From Novimethylophilus kurashikiensis (GTDB taxonomy: Bacteria; Pseudomonadota; Gammaproteobacteria; Burkholderiales; Methylophilaceae): DNA of 64,000 nucleotides. How positions within the stretch are numbered: position 1 is the stretch's first letter; every line of letters starts with the position of its first letter. The notes under the pieces are model-generated. The model ran no database searches, had not been told where the DNA came from, and saw only the letters and a list, made by a program, of their open reading frames with translations. This document shows positions 11,108 to 21,791 of the stretch, one piece after another. Both the position numbers and the translations under genes were made by a program. Location: the NCBI RefSeq assembly GCF_003112435.1, contig NZ_BDOQ01000006.1:234849-298848 (forward strand), written 5' to 3'.

Positions 11108-13831
11108 ATGAAAACATTATTGCTGGTAGACGGTTCGTCCTATCTTTACCGCGCATTTCACGCCCTGCCCGACCTGCGCAACAAACATAACGAGCCGACG
11201 GGCGCCATCTACGGTGTGCTGAATATGCTGCGGCGCCTGCACAAGGACTATCCGGCCGATTATAGCGCCTGCGTGTTCGACGCCAAAGGCAAAACCTTCC
11301 GCGACGACCTCTACCCGGAATACAAGGCCCATCGTCCGCCCATGCCAGACGACTTGTCGCGCCAGATTCCGCCGTTGCTGGAAGCGATCACGGCCATGGG
11401 CTGGCCGTTGCTCATGGTCGACGGCGTCGAAGCCGACGACGTGATTGCCACTCTGGCTTGCCAAGCCCGCGCTCAAGGCCTCCGCACCGTCATTTCCACC
11501 GGCGACAAGGACCTCGCCCAACTGGTCAATTGCGACGTCACCCTAGTCAACACCATGACCAACGAAGTGCTGGACGAAGCCGGAGTGATCGGCAAATTCG
11601 GCTTGCCTCCTAACCTGATCGTGGATTACCTGACGCTGGTGGGCGACGCGGTGGATAACGTACCCGGCGTGGAAAAATGCGGCCCCAAGACCGCCGTGAA
11701 ATGGCTCTCCCAGCATGGCACGCTGGACAATCTGGTCGAGAATGCCCATCAGATCACCGGTGTAGTCGGCGAGAATCTGCGCAAGGCGCTGGACTGGCTG
11801 CCGATGGGGCGCCAGTTGATTACCGTCAAATGTGACGTCGAACTACCCGTCACCATAGATGGGCTAACCCATCCCGAACCCGATCGCACCAAGCTCGCCG
11901 AGTTGTTCGAGCGTTTCGAATTCAAGACCTGGCTGCGGGAATTGGGCAATGCCGGAGAAACACCAGCGGCGCCCCCACCTATTGCAGAATCGGGCCAGAT
12001 GGGTCTTTTTGCAGAGAGCCAAGCTGCACGCGAGTACGAAACCATCCTCACCGAGGCCGAACTAGAACGCTGGCTGGAGAAACTGCAGCAAGCCTCGCTG
12101 ATCTGCTTCGACACCGAAACAACAAGCCTGGAACGCATGGACGCCGCACTGGTCGGCATGTCGTTCGCCGTGTGCTGCCACGAAGCCGCTTACCTGCCCC
12201 TTGCCCATCGCTATGCCGGCGCTCCGCAGCAGCTGGATTTCGATACCACGCTTGCCCGCATCAAGCCGCTGCTGGAAAACCCGAACGTACTCAAGGTGGG
12301 CCAAAATCTTAAGTACGACAAGCATGTGCTCGCCAACCATGGTATTCAACTGAACGGCATCGCTCACGACACTCTGTTGCAATCCTACGTTCTGGAAAGT
12401 CATCGCACCCACGACATGGACTCCTTGGCGATGCGCCATCTGGGCGTCAAGACCATCACGTTTGAAGAAGTCGCGGGCAAGGGGGCCAAGCAGGTCGGCT
12501 TCGATCAAGTCGCCATCGAGCAGGCCGGCGAATATGCAGCCGAGGACGCCGATGTCACCATGCAACTGCACGAGGCGCTCTATCCGCAAATTGCGGCCGA
12601 TAAAAAACTCGAACACGTGTACCGCACCATCGAGATGCCACTCCTGGATATCCTCTACGATATCGAGCGTTACGGCGTACTGATCGATACCAAGATGCTA
12701 CAGGCCCAGAGCCACGAACTGGGTCAGAAGCTGATCGAACTCGAACAAAAGGCCCACGCCCTGGCCGGTCAGCCGTTCAACCTGGGATCGCCCAAGCAGT
12801 TGCAGAAAATCCTGTTCGGCAAGCTCGGCATCAAGCCGCTCAAGAAAACGCCGTCCGGCGCGCCTTCCACCGATGAGGACGTGCTGCAGGAACTAGCGCT
12901 CGACCATCCGCTCCCCAAGGTGCTATTGGAATATCGCGGCTTGTCCAAGCTCAAGTCGACTTACACGGACAAGCTGCCCAAGATGGTGGATAGCAAAACC
13001 GGGCGCGTGCACACCAATTACAGCCAGGCAGTGGCCGTGACCGGGCGTCTCGCCAGCTCCGACCCCAATCTGCAGAACATCCCCGTCCGTACCGCAGAAG
13101 GTCGCCGCATCCGCGAAGCCTTCATCGCACCGCCCGGACACAGCATTATCTCGGCCGACTATTCGCAGATCGAACTCCGTATCATGGCGCATTTGTCGCA
13201 GGATGCCGGTTTGCTCAAGGCCTTTGCCGAGCGCCAGGATATTCACCGCGCCACTGCCGCGGAAATCTTCGGGGTGGAGCCCGAAGCTGTCAGCAACGAA
13301 CAGCGTCGCTATGCCAAGGTCATCAACTTCGGCCTCATCTACGGCATGAGCGCGTTCGGCCTGGCACAGAACCTCAATATCGAACGTAGTGCCGCGCAGA
13401 GCTACATCGACCGCTATTTCGCACGCTATCCTGGGGTCGCCGATTACATGCAGCGCACCCGCACCGAAGCCAAGATGAACGGCTACGTCGAAACGCTGTT
13501 CGGCCGCCGCCTGTGGGTGCCGGAGATCAACAGCCCCAACGGCATGCGCCGCCAGGGTGCCGAACGCGCCGCCATCAACGCCCCAATGCAAGGCACTGCC
13601 GCCGACCTCATCAAGTTGGCCATGATTGCCGTGCACGGCTGGCTCAAGTCGCAGAACATCGGCACGCGCATCGTCATGCAGGTGCATGACGAATTGGTGC
13701 TCGAAGTACCGGCTGGCGAACTCGAATTAATCCGCCAAGAACTCCCGCGGTTGATGAACGGCGTCGCCAAGCTGGACGTGCCTCTCGAGGTTGAACTGGG
13801 GGTTGGCCCCAACTGGGAAAGCGCCCACTGA
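11108..13831 (+). CDS. polA: DNA polymerase I
   Basis: 907 residues with all three domains. The N-terminal FEN-like 5'-3' exonuclease (1-290) has LVDGSSYLYRAFHALP, GVEADDVIATLA and STGDKDLAQLV. The 3'-5' exonuclease domain (about 320-510) retains the acidic residues in CFDTETTSLERMDAALVG (DxE), KYDKH and AEDADVT, so proofreading should be active. The polymerase domain has SADYSQIELRIMAHLS (motif A), RRYAKVINFGLIYGMS (motif B, finger helix) and VMQVHDELVLEVP (motif C). It fills gaps in repair and removes Okazaki primers. A short leader and AT-rich upstream region sit between it and the divergent LOG gene. Confidence 0.97.
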   Translation: MKTLLLVDGSSYLYRAFHALPDLRNKHNEPTGAIYGVLNMLRRLHKDYPADYSACVFDAKGKTFRDDLYPEYKAHRPPMPDDLSRQIPPLLEAITAMGWPLLMVDGVEADDVIATLACQARAQGLRTVISTGDKDLAQLVNCDVTLVNTMTNEVLDEAGVIGKFGLPPNLIVDYLTLVGDAVDNVPGVEKCGPKTAVKWLSQHGTLDNLVENAHQITGVVGENLRKALDWLPMGRQLITVKCDVELPVTIDGLTHPEPDRTKLAELFERFEFKTWLRELGNAGETPAAPPPIAESGQMGLFAESQAAREYETILTEAELERWLEKLQQASLICFDTETTSLERMDAALVGMSFAVCCHEAAYLPLAHRYAGAPQQLDFDTTLARIKPLLENPNVLKVGQNLKYDKHVLANHGIQLNGIAHDTLLQSYVLESHRTHDMDSLAMRHLGVKTITFEEVAGKGAKQVGFDQVAIEQAGEYAAEDADVTMQLHEALYPQIAADKKLEHVYRTIEMPLLDILYDIERYGVLIDTKMLQAQSHELGQKLIELEQKAHALAGQPFNLGSPKQLQKILFGKLGIKPLKKTPSGAPSTDEDVLQELALDHPLPKVLLEYRGLSKLKSTYTDKLPKMVDSKTGRVHTNYSQAVAVTGRLASSDPNLQNIPVRTAEGRRIREAFIAPPGHSIISADYSQIELRIMAHLSQDAGLLKAFAERQDIHRATAAEIFGVEPEAVSNEQRRYAKVINFGLIYGMSAFGLAQNLNIERSAAQSYIDRYFARYPGVADYMQRTRTEAKMNGYVETLFGRRLWVPEINSPNGMRRQGAERAAINAPMQGTAADLIKLAMIAVHGWLKSQNIGTRIVMQVHDELVLEVPAGELELIRQELPRLMNGVAKLDVPLEVELGVGPNWESAH

Positions 13832-14053
13832 CCCATCTACTCCCAAAGTACTATCGACAAACCATTTGCCGTTCTGTCTAATGCAAAAGAAGGTCGCATC
13901 AGCACCTTCTAATCATTCCTAATAAGAACTACTCACGAGAGGAGCCGTGTGGATTTGCCACGCCGGCCATCCATTCGGTTCCCCTGTCAGGTAGCAATAA
14001 AACGACAAGATACGACAGTAATGCAATGGCAACGGCCAGGGGAGATCGATATC

Positions 14054-15682
14054 GTGAGGAACAATCAACCGGTCACGAATAATGAATACGTATTGCGAGA
14101 TGAAGCAGCCATCATCTCGCGCACCAATCACAAAGGCGTCATCACCGAATGCAACGACGAGTTCGTCGAGATTTCCGGCTATACCCTCGACGAATTAATC
14201 GGGCAAGCGCATAACCTGATCCGCCATCCCGACATTCCGCCTGCGGCATTCAAGGATTTGTGGGAGACATTAAAACGGGGCCGCCCCTGGGTCGGCATCG
14301 TCAAGAATCGTCGCAAGAACGGCGATTTCTATTGGGTCAAGGCGACGGTCGCACCTCTGCCCGACGGCAGCGGTTACTCATCGGTTCGCATCAAACCTAC
14401 ACGCGATGAAATCCAGCAAGCCGAGGCGCTTTATCGCCGCATCAACAACGGCGAGAACATCCGGCTCAAGGAAGGCACCGTGGTGAAAACCGGGTTTGCT
14501 GCCGTGGCTGACTATTTCAATAGAGTATCTATCGCAAACGGCATCCTGGCTTCCGCGCTGCTGGCGAGCTTGTTCTTTATCGCGCTTCCGGCTATCGCTC
14601 TCTTCTTCCCGACAGCGCAGCTTGCGCTATGGACAACGTCGCTACTGGGCTGCGTCACGGTGGCTGTTAGCGCCCGACTTAACATCAAAAGCTTGGGGCA
14701 ACGACTTAGGGTTGCGGAAGACGCGGTGACCTCGATTGCTACCGGCGACTTGATCAAACCGCTGCCGCCCGCCGGCAACGATGAAATCAGCAACCTGATC
14801 GTCAAGGTCGCCATCATGCGAAATGCGCTGCATGAGTTGATTGCGGCTGTGCGACAAAACGTGGAAGCGTTGTATCGCTCTTCCTCGCATCTCACCCATT
14901 CTGCCGACGATACCGCTCAAGTCTCTATCGAGCAGTCTTCGGCTGCAGCAGGCATGGCGGCGGCGATTGAACAACTATCGGAATCGGTAGACGTAGTGGA
15001 AGGCAATTCCCGAAGAGCGCTAGCAATCACCCAGGACTCAGCTGCTCGTTCAAAGCAAGGCGGGGACATTATTCTCGCGGCCAGTCAAGAAATGCAGAAC
15101 ATTGCAGCTGCCGTCAAATCCACTGCGGAAACCATAAGCGGCCTAAAAGACACTTCTCACAACATCTCTGGCATCGCCAACGTCATCAATGAGATCGCCG
15201 ATCAAACAAACCTGCTCGCGCTTAATGCCGCCATCGAAGCAGCACGGGCCGGAGAGGCCGGCCGTGGCTTCGCCGTGGTCGCGGATGAAGTACGTAGCCT
15301 TTCGGAACGTACCGCGCAATCCACCCAGCAGATTTCACGCATGATCGCCGAAATCCAGGCTGAAACCGACCGCGCCGCCAGGGAAATGAACAATAGCGTC
15401 GAACGCGTCAATCACGGCGTAGATCTCGCCAACCAGGCAGGCGTTTCGATCTCAGAAATCAGCGAGGGCAGCCGGCAGATCGCAAGCGCAGTCGATGAGA
15501 TTTCGCACGAACTGCACGAGCAGGCCACCGCAGCCCGGGAGATCGCCCTGAAAGTCGAACAGATTGCCTCCAGTGCCGAAAACAACAGCGCGTCCGCCGC
15601 GCATACCGCCGATTCGGCCAAAGGTCTTCAATCCATTTCAGGCCATCTGCAAACGCTAGCGTCCCGCTTCCGCATCAGCTGA
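14054..15682 (+). CDS. Aer-like methyl-accepting chemotaxis protein with PAS domain
   Basis: 542 residues. N-terminal PAS domain (about 10-115: [57 protein letters not shown]), two adjacent membrane segments (about 165-220), a HAMP-like stretch, and a cytoplasmic signalling domain whose hairpin tip is [20 protein letters not shown] with [13 protein letters not shown]. It closely follows E. coli Aer, which senses redox/oxygen through FAD and signals to CheA/CheW. I chose the GTG at 14054 ([17 protein letters not shown], matching the usual Aer start) with GGGGAG 9 bases upstream; upstream in-frame codons look non-coding. A terminator follows at 15741. Confidence 0.88.
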   Translation: MRNNQPVTNNEYVLRDEAAIISRTNHKGVITECNDEFVEISGYTLDELIGQAHNLIRHPDIPPAAFKDLWETLKRGRPWVGIVKNRRKNGDFYWVKATVAPLPDGSGYSSVRIKPTRDEIQQAEALYRRINNGENIRLKEGTVVKTGFAAVADYFNRVSIANGILASALLASLFFIALPAIALFFPTAQLALWTTSLLGCVTVAVSARLNIKSLGQRLRVAEDAVTSIATGDLIKPLPPAGNDEISNLIVKVAIMRNALHELIAAVRQNVEALYRSSSHLTHSADDTAQVSIEQSSAAAGMAAAIEQLSESVDVVEGNSRRALAITQDSAARSKQGGDIILAASQEMQNIAAAVKSTAETISGLKDTSHNISGIANVINEIADQTNLLALNAAIEAARAGEAGRGFAVVADEVRSLSERTAQSTQQISRMIAEIQAETDRAAREMNNSVERVNHGVDLANQAGVSISEISEGSRQIASAVDEISHELHEQATAAREIALKVEQIASSAENNSASAAHTADSAKGLQSISGHLQTLASRFRIS

Positions 15683-15740
15683 TTGCGAATCAGCCGCTGA
15701 CGATGCGGTGAAGGAAGAAAATCCTCCGCATCGTTAATTC

Positions 15741-15775
15741 CTAGGCCATCAAGCATGGTTTATGGCCTAGTTTTT
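15741..15775 (+). terminator. Intrinsic terminator after the chemoreceptor gene
   Basis: CTAGGCCAT (15741-15749) pairs with ATGGCCTAG (15762-15770), followed by TTTTT. It separates the chemoreceptor transcript from the groESL heat-shock promoter 44 bases downstream. Confidence 0.85.
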
Positions 15776-15818
15776 CATCGCATCATCAAAGACATAATAA
15801 GTTTTTTCATCATCGTCC

Positions 15819-15847
15819 CTTGAAAATCCAAAGGGTCGCCCCTATTA
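15819..15847 (+). promoter_or_regulatory. Sigma-32-type heat-shock promoter of groESL
   Basis: CTTGAAA at 15819-15825 and CCCCTATTA at 15839-15847, 13 bases apart, fit the RpoH (sigma-32) consensus CTTGAAA-N11-15-CCCCATnT with one or two differences. The -10 half directly abuts the CIRCE operator. Known biology: some betaproteobacteria put groESL under both RpoH and HrcA control. Confidence 0.85.
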
Positions 15848-15874
15848 TTAGCACTCGAAAGGCATGAGTGCTAA
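15848..15874 (+). promoter_or_regulatory. CIRCE operator (HrcA-binding) upstream of groES
   Basis: TTAGCACTC (15848-15856), nine bases, GAGTGCTAA (15866-15874): an exact match to the CIRCE consensus. It lies at the expected transcription start, so HrcA bound here would block the heat-shock promoter and, as RNA, the repeat can also form a 5' hairpin. 62 bases separate it from groES. Confidence 0.96.
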
Positions 15875-15936
15875 TCCTCTGCCTGATTCATGAACTTAAT
15901 GTTCAACGATTTCTAACCTATTAGGAGTGTTTAACA

Positions 15937-16227
15937 ATGAAAATTCGTCCCTTGCATGACCGCGTCATTGTCAAGCGTCTGGAAGAAGAGCGTACGACCG
16001 CTTCCGGTATCGTCATTCCCGACACTGCTGCCGAGAAGCCTGATCAAGGCGAAATCCTGGCTGTGGGTAACGGCAAGGTGCTGGAAGACGGTTCCGTGCG
16101 CAAGCTGGAAGTCAAGGTGGGCGATAAGGTGTTGTTCGGCAAGTACGCCGGCCAAACCGTGAAGGTCTCCGGTGAAGAACTGCTGGTGATGCGCGAAGAA
16201 GACATCATGGGCGTCGTTGAAGCTTAA
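15937..16227 (+). CDS. groES: Co-chaperonin GroES
   Basis: 96 residues. GroES caps the GroEL ring and encloses the folding chamber. [20 protein letters not shown] opens the protein, the mobile loop that docks on GroEL is [17 protein letters not shown], and the roof region [23 protein letters not shown] and the C-terminal EDIMGVVEA are standard. Ribosome site AGGAG lies 10 bases before the ATG. It is 46 bases upstream of groEL under the CIRCE/heat-shock promoter. No deviation seen. Confidence 0.98.
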   Translation: MKIRPLHDRVIVKRLEEERTTASGIVIPDTAAEKPDQGEILAVGNGKVLEDGSVRKLEVKVGDKVLFGKYAGQTVKVSGEELLVMREEDIMGVVEA

Positions 16228-16255
16228 TAGCTCGACACCTTACGACAGAATTTGA

Positions 16256-17911
<1,656 letters not shown>

Positions 17912-17940
17912 TCCAGCCATCCTGCAAACCTACTACGCCT

Positions 17941-18060
17941 GCAGGGTCGAAGTTGCGCGGTGCTCGGATCCTCATGTACTTAAAGTACATTCCGGTTCCT
18001 GTACTCCGGGCGCCCTCGATCCTGCGGCGCTCGCTACGGTTTTCAGAACGGCTGACACCT
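17941..18060. repeat. Palindromic intergenic sequence after groEL
   Basis: About 120 bases centred on a perfect 8-1-8 palindrome, ATGTACTT-A-AAGTACAT, at 17974-17990, flanked by GC-rich text (CCGGTTCCTGTACTCCGG) and followed by the groESL terminator. No convincing protein is encoded. It resembles short intergenic repeats that I believe are scattered in betaproteobacterial genomes, but only one copy is in this window, so repetition is not shown. Confidence 0.35.
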
Positions 18061-18072
18061 GTCACAAGCCCC

Positions 18073-18100
18073 AAAAGGCTCGCTTCATGCGAGCCTTTTT
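18073..18100 (+). terminator. Intrinsic terminator of groESL
   Basis: AAAAGGCTCGC (18073-18083), loop TTCAT, GCGAGCCTTTT (18089-18099) and further T. An 11-bp perfect stem with a T-tract. Confidence 0.93.
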
Positions 18101-18142
18101 TATTGCTTTACTTCCGAGAAAAATTGGGAATATACTGCGTCA

Positions 18143-18380
18143 TCAATTCATGCCGGTTTTTTGCCGCTTTGCGTTTGCAACGGGCAAAAAAATCCCCGGT
18201 TAAAGGGGATAAAACCGGGGGAAAAGATGCCTTAATGCAGATTAAGGCGCCCGCTCAGGGAGGAGAAGCGGGAGACGAAGAAATCGTCTATTGCTAAGAC
18301 GACCCGCAACCAGATTGGTTCCCGCCAGATTTGTAAAAATTTATACATGCGTGATGCCCACCGGCGTCACGCATTTTTTG
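18143..18380 (+). ncRNA. Candidate structured small RNA or leader upstream of uvrD
   Basis: A possible promoter (TTTACT 18107-18112, 18-base gap, TATACT 18131-18136) precedes a chain of perfect hairpins: CCCCGGTT/AACCGGGG (18194-18220), GCCTTAAT/ATTAAGGC with a GCAG tetraloop (18229-18248), CCCGCT/AGCGGG (18250-18272) whose loop exposes GGGAGGAG, GACGA/TCGTC (18274-18288), and a final terminator hairpin 18348-18373 with six T. No open frame or start codon follows the GGAGGAG at ribosome-site distance. The layout promoter-hairpins-terminator is that of a small RNA; because the terminator ends 11 bases before uvrD it could also be an attenuating leader. I cannot name the family. Confidence 0.6.
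18348..18379 (+). terminator. Intrinsic terminator immediately before uvrD
   Basis: TGCGTGATGCC pairs with GGCGTCACGCA (11 bp, one G-U) followed by TTTTTT at 18374-18379. It ends 11 bases before the uvrD ATG, so it either closes the small RNA or attenuates uvrD. Confidence 0.85.
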
Positions 18381-18390
18381 TTTTCGACCT

Positions 18391-20511
18391 ATGCCAGATA
18401 ACTTGCTCGACGGGCTGAACGATAAACAGCTCCAAGCCGTCACCCTACCCCATGCTTCCGCATTGATTCTTGCCGGTGCCGGCAGCGGAAAAACCCGTGT
18501 ACTGACCACACGCATCGCCTGGCTGATTCAAAACGGGCTGGTTTCGCCCAATGGACTCCTGGCGGTCACATTTACCAATAAAGCGGCGCGTGAAATGTTG
18601 ACGCGGCTTTCAGCCATGCTGCCCATCAACACGCGCGGCATGTGGATCGGGACTTTCCACGGGTTGTGCAATCGCTTCTTGCGCATGCACAACCGCGAGG
18701 CAGGCCTGCCGACGACCTTCCAGATTCTGGATACGGCCGATCAACTTTCAGCCATCAAGCGTGTCATGAAGCTGCTGAATGTAGATGACGAGAAGTACCC
18801 GCCGCGCCAGGTGCAGTCCTTCATCAACAACAGCAAGGAAGAAGGTCTACGCGCCGACCGGGTCGAGGTCTACGACCGGCATTCGGAGAAAATGCGCGAG
18901 ATTTATGCCGAATACGATGCCCAATGCAATCGCGAGGGCGTCGTGGATTTTGCCGAATTGCTGCTGCGCTGTTATGAAGTGCTGGCCCGCGACACAGCCC
19001 TGCGCCAGCATTACCAAGAACGCTTCCGTTACATCCTGGTCGACGAGTTCCAGGATACCAATCGGCTGCAATACCTGTGGCTCAAATTGCTGGCTGGCCC
19101 TGGCAATGCCGTATTTGCGGTCGGCGACGATGACCAATCCATCTATGCCTTCCGCGGGGCACGGGTCGGCAACATGCAGGATTTTCGTGCCGATTTCGAT
19201 GTACAGGACGTGATCAAGCTGGAGCAAAACTACCGTTCGCACAGCAATATCCTGGATGCGGCCAACGCCATCATTTCGCACAATCGTAACCGCCTGGGCA
19301 AGAACCTCTGGACGTCTGAAGGCGGCGGAGAACCCATCCGCATCTACGACGCCTACACCGACCAGGACGAAGCCAACTTCATCGTGGACGAAGTCAAGGC
19401 GCTGCATAAGGATGGCATCGAGTTGTCAGACATGGCATTGCTCTACCGCTCCAACGCCCAATCCCGGATCTTGGAGCATGGCTTGTTCTCCGCAGGCGTA
19501 CCTTACCGGGTCTATGGAGGATTGCGATTCTTCGAACGCGCCGAAATCAAGCATGCGCTGGCCTACCTGCGTTTGGTGATCAACCCCGACGACGACACAT
19601 CGATATTGCGCGTTATCAACTTCCCTACTCGCGGCGTCGGCGCGCGCAGCCTGGAACAATTGCAGGAAGCAGCACGCGCTCAGGGAGGTAGCCTTTGGCA
19701 GGCAGCGCTTGCAGCGAGCGGCAAGATCGCCGCTTTCGTCGCGCTCATCAAGTCGATGCAGGAAGCGTGTACCGGTTTGCCGCTACCGGAAATGATGGAT
19801 GCCGTTACGCAAATGAGCGGGCTGCGCCAGCATTACAGCGCGGAAAAAGAAGGCGCTGAACGCATCGAAAACCTGGACGAGCTCGTCAACGCCGCCATCG
19901 CTTTCATGAGTGAGCGTGATGAGAATACCTTGGTCGATTTCCTCACTTACGCCAGCCTGGAAGCCGGCGAGCATCAAGCAGATCCGGGACGCGACGCCTT
20001 GCAACTCATGACGGTGCATGCCGCCAAGGGGCTGGAGTTTCACACCGTGTTCATCGGCGGCATCGAGGAAGGCCTGTTCCCACACGAGCAGAGCATGTCG
20101 GAAGCTAATGGGTTGGAGGAAGAACGACGTCTAATGTATGTGGCGGTAACTCGCGCCCGACGCCGGCTTTACTTGAGCCACGCCCAAAGCCGCATGCTGC
20201 ACGGCCAGATCCGTTACAACATTCCCTCGCGGTTCCTGGACGAGATTCCGGAAAACCTGCTGAAACGGCTGAACGCCCGCCCTGTTGCCAAGTATCAGGC
20301 TGCTTATTCCACACAGGAATTCGCTGCGACACCGCGTGCAAATGCCAGTAATGCACCATGGAAAGTCGGGCAAGGTGTTCGCCATGCCAAATTTGGCGCC
20401 GGCGTCATTCTCGCTTATGAAGGGGGCGCCGATGCCCGGGTTCAGGTCAATTTCCGCGATGCGGGGACGAAGTGGTTGGCCTTGGAATACGCCAAGCTAG
20501 AAGCGTTGTAA
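18391..20511 (+). CDS. uvrD: DNA helicase II UvrD (UvrD/PcrA/Rep superfamily 1A)
   Basis: 706 residues. UvrD unwinds DNA 3'-5' in nucleotide-excision and mismatch repair. Helicase motifs in order: Q motif LNDKQLQAV, Walker A LAGAGSGKTRVLTTRIAWL (residues 28-46), Ia VTFTNKAAREM, motif II ILVDEFQDTNRLQYLW, III VGDDDQSIYAFRGA, IV KLEQNYRSHSNIL, V MTVHAAKGLEFHTVFI, VI RRLMYVAVTRARRRLYLSHA. The C-terminal VGQGVRHAKFGAGVIL Tudor-like segment is typical of UvrD/PcrA and contacts RNA polymerase in relatives. The start fits relatives, yet no Shine-Dalgarno is seen: the 11 bases before the ATG follow the terminator T-tract directly. Confidence 0.95.
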   Translation: MPDNLLDGLNDKQLQAVTLPHASALILAGAGSGKTRVLTTRIAWLIQNGLVSPNGLLAVTFTNKAAREMLTRLSAMLPINTRGMWIGTFHGLCNRFLRMHNREAGLPTTFQILDTADQLSAIKRVMKLLNVDDEKYPPRQVQSFINNSKEEGLRADRVEVYDRHSEKMREIYAEYDAQCNREGVVDFAELLLRCYEVLARDTALRQHYQERFRYILVDEFQDTNRLQYLWLKLLAGPGNAVFAVGDDDQSIYAFRGARVGNMQDFRADFDVQDVIKLEQNYRSHSNILDAANAIISHNRNRLGKNLWTSEGGGEPIRIYDAYTDQDEANFIVDEVKALHKDGIELSDMALLYRSNAQSRILEHGLFSAGVPYRVYGGLRFFERAEIKHALAYLRLVINPDDDTSILRVINFPTRGVGARSLEQLQEAARAQGGSLWQAALAASGKIAAFVALIKSMQEACTGLPLPEMMDAVTQMSGLRQHYSAEKEGAERIENLDELVNAAIAFMSERDENTLVDFLTYASLEAGEHQADPGRDALQLMTVHAAKGLEFHTVFIGGIEEGLFPHEQSMSEANGLEEERRLMYVAVTRARRRLYLSHAQSRMLHGQIRYNIPSRFLDEIPENLLKRLNARPVAKYQAAYSTQEFAATPRANASNAPWKVGQGVRHAKFGAGVILAYEGGADARVQVNFRDAGTKWLALEYAKLEAL

Positions 20512-20576
20512 TCAGCGCTCAAACTTAGTACAGGTAGCTTTATTTGTTTATGGAAGTTGCAGGCGAAACGCCTGCA

Positions 20577-21296
20577 CTACAGGTTGACGACTTCGCAACC
20601 TTGTTTAGTGCAAAGAAGATAACTGCCCGTATCACCCCAATCGGACAGGACGATCCGTTCGCAATGCTTTCCGTCGATCTCCAACGAATGTCGTGCAGGG
20701 CGGTGTGTATGCCCGTGAATCAAGAGCGGCGGATAGCCGTGCGTGCGTAAGCATTCCGCAACCGCATCCTGGTTCACATCCATGATGGCTTCGGCTTTGT
20801 AGGATTTAGCTTCTTCACTGCGGGAACGCAGGGCTTGGATCTGTGACTTGCGCTGTGCCAGCGGCAAGCTGAGGAAATCCTGCTGCCACTTCGAATCGCG
20901 CACCATCTGACGGAATTGCTGATACTCAACATCGTCCGTACACAGCGCATCACCGTGGGTAAGTAGCGCGGATCGACCGTAGAGGTCGATCATCACAGGA
21001 TCCGGCAATAGTTCTGCACCACTTGCCTGCTCAAACCCGGCTCCCAGGAGCACATCCCGGTTGCCTCGCATCACATACACCTTGGTTCCGCTATCGGACA
21101 ACCTGCGCATCGCCCCGAGCACAGATTGAATGTAAGTGCTTTCAACATCGTCGTCACCTGCCCAATATTCGAACAGGTCTCCTAGGATGTATAGCGCTGC
21201 AGCTTGTGAAGCCTCTCTGCTGAGGAAATCCAGGAACAACTGCGTCGTACGCGGCCGTTCCTGACAGAGATGCAGATCGGAAATGAAAAGAATCAA
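20577..21296 (-). CDS. lpxH: UDP-2,3-diacylglucosamine diphosphatase LpxH
   Basis: 239 residues. LpxH hydrolyses UDP-2,3-diacylglucosamine to lipid X, step four of lipid A synthesis, at the inner membrane. The metallophosphoesterase motifs are complete: FISDLHL (residues 4-10), GDLFEYWAGDD near 40, MRGNRDVLL near 78 (GNRD), THGDALCTDD near 113 and HGHTHRPARH near 195, which together bind two Mn ions. It follows the cyclophilin gene with a 3-base gap, giving a ppi-ppi-lpxH operon; ppiB-lpxH adjacency is common in proteobacteria. Confidence 0.95.
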   Translation of the reverse strand: MILFISDLHLCQERPRTTQLFLDFLSREASQAAALYILGDLFEYWAGDDDVESTYIQSVLGAMRRLSDSGTKVYVMRGNRDVLLGAGFEQASGAELLPDPVMIDLYGRSALLTHGDALCTDDVEYQQFRQMVRDSKWQQDFLSLPLAQRKSQIQALRSRSEEAKSYKAEAIMDVNQDAVAECLRTHGYPPLLIHGHTHRPARHSLEIDGKHCERIVLSDWGDTGSYLLCTKQGCEVVNL

Positions 21297-21299
21297 AAA

Positions 21300-21791
21300 T
21301 TAAACGACTTTTGCAGACTCGATCACCACGTCTTCCACCGGGACGTCCTGGTGGCCTGCCTTGTTGCCGGTCTTGACCTTGGCAATCTTGTCCACAATGT
21401 CCATGCCCTCGACCACCTTGCCGAACACGCAATAACCCCAGCCTTGGGCGTTGGGTGCGCGGAAATTCAGGAAATCGTTATCAGCCACGTTGATGAAGAA
21501 CTGGCTGCTGGCCGAATGAGGATCGGGGGTGCGTGCCATAGCGATGGTATAAGGCTTGTTCGGCAGGCCATTGTCAGCTTCGTTCTTGATCGACGCGTTG
21601 GTCGACTTTTGTTTCATGCCAGACTCCATACCGCCGCCCTGAATCATGAAACCGTCGATCACACGGTGAAAAACGGTGCCGTTGTAAAAACCGCTGTTCA
21701 CGTATTCCAGAAAATTGGCAACAGTACCCGGCGCCTTTTCTGCGTCCAGTTCAAGCTTGATGGTGCCGTAGTTTGTAGTAATTTCAACCAC
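21300..21791 (-). CDS. ppiB: Cytoplasmic cyclophilin-type peptidylprolyl isomerase PpiB
   Basis: 163 residues. Cyclophilins catalyse cis-trans isomerisation of prolyl bonds. Core segments: [34 protein letters not shown] (catalytic arginine and the FMIQGG strand), [21 protein letters not shown] and [18 protein letters not shown]. No signal peptide, so cytoplasmic. I chose the GTG at 21789-21791: AAGGA lies 6 bases before it and the product starts MVEITTNYG like relatives. This start overlaps the previous gene's stop by 8 bases, implying translational coupling. Confidence 0.92.
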   Translation of the reverse strand: MVEITTNYGTIKLELDAEKAPGTVANFLEYVNSGFYNGTVFHRVIDGFMIQGGGMESGMKQKSTNASIKNEADNGLPNKPYTIAMARTPDPHSASSQFFINVADNDFLNFRAPNAQGWGYCVFGKVVEGMDIVDKIAKVKTGNKAGHQDVPVEDVVIESAKVV

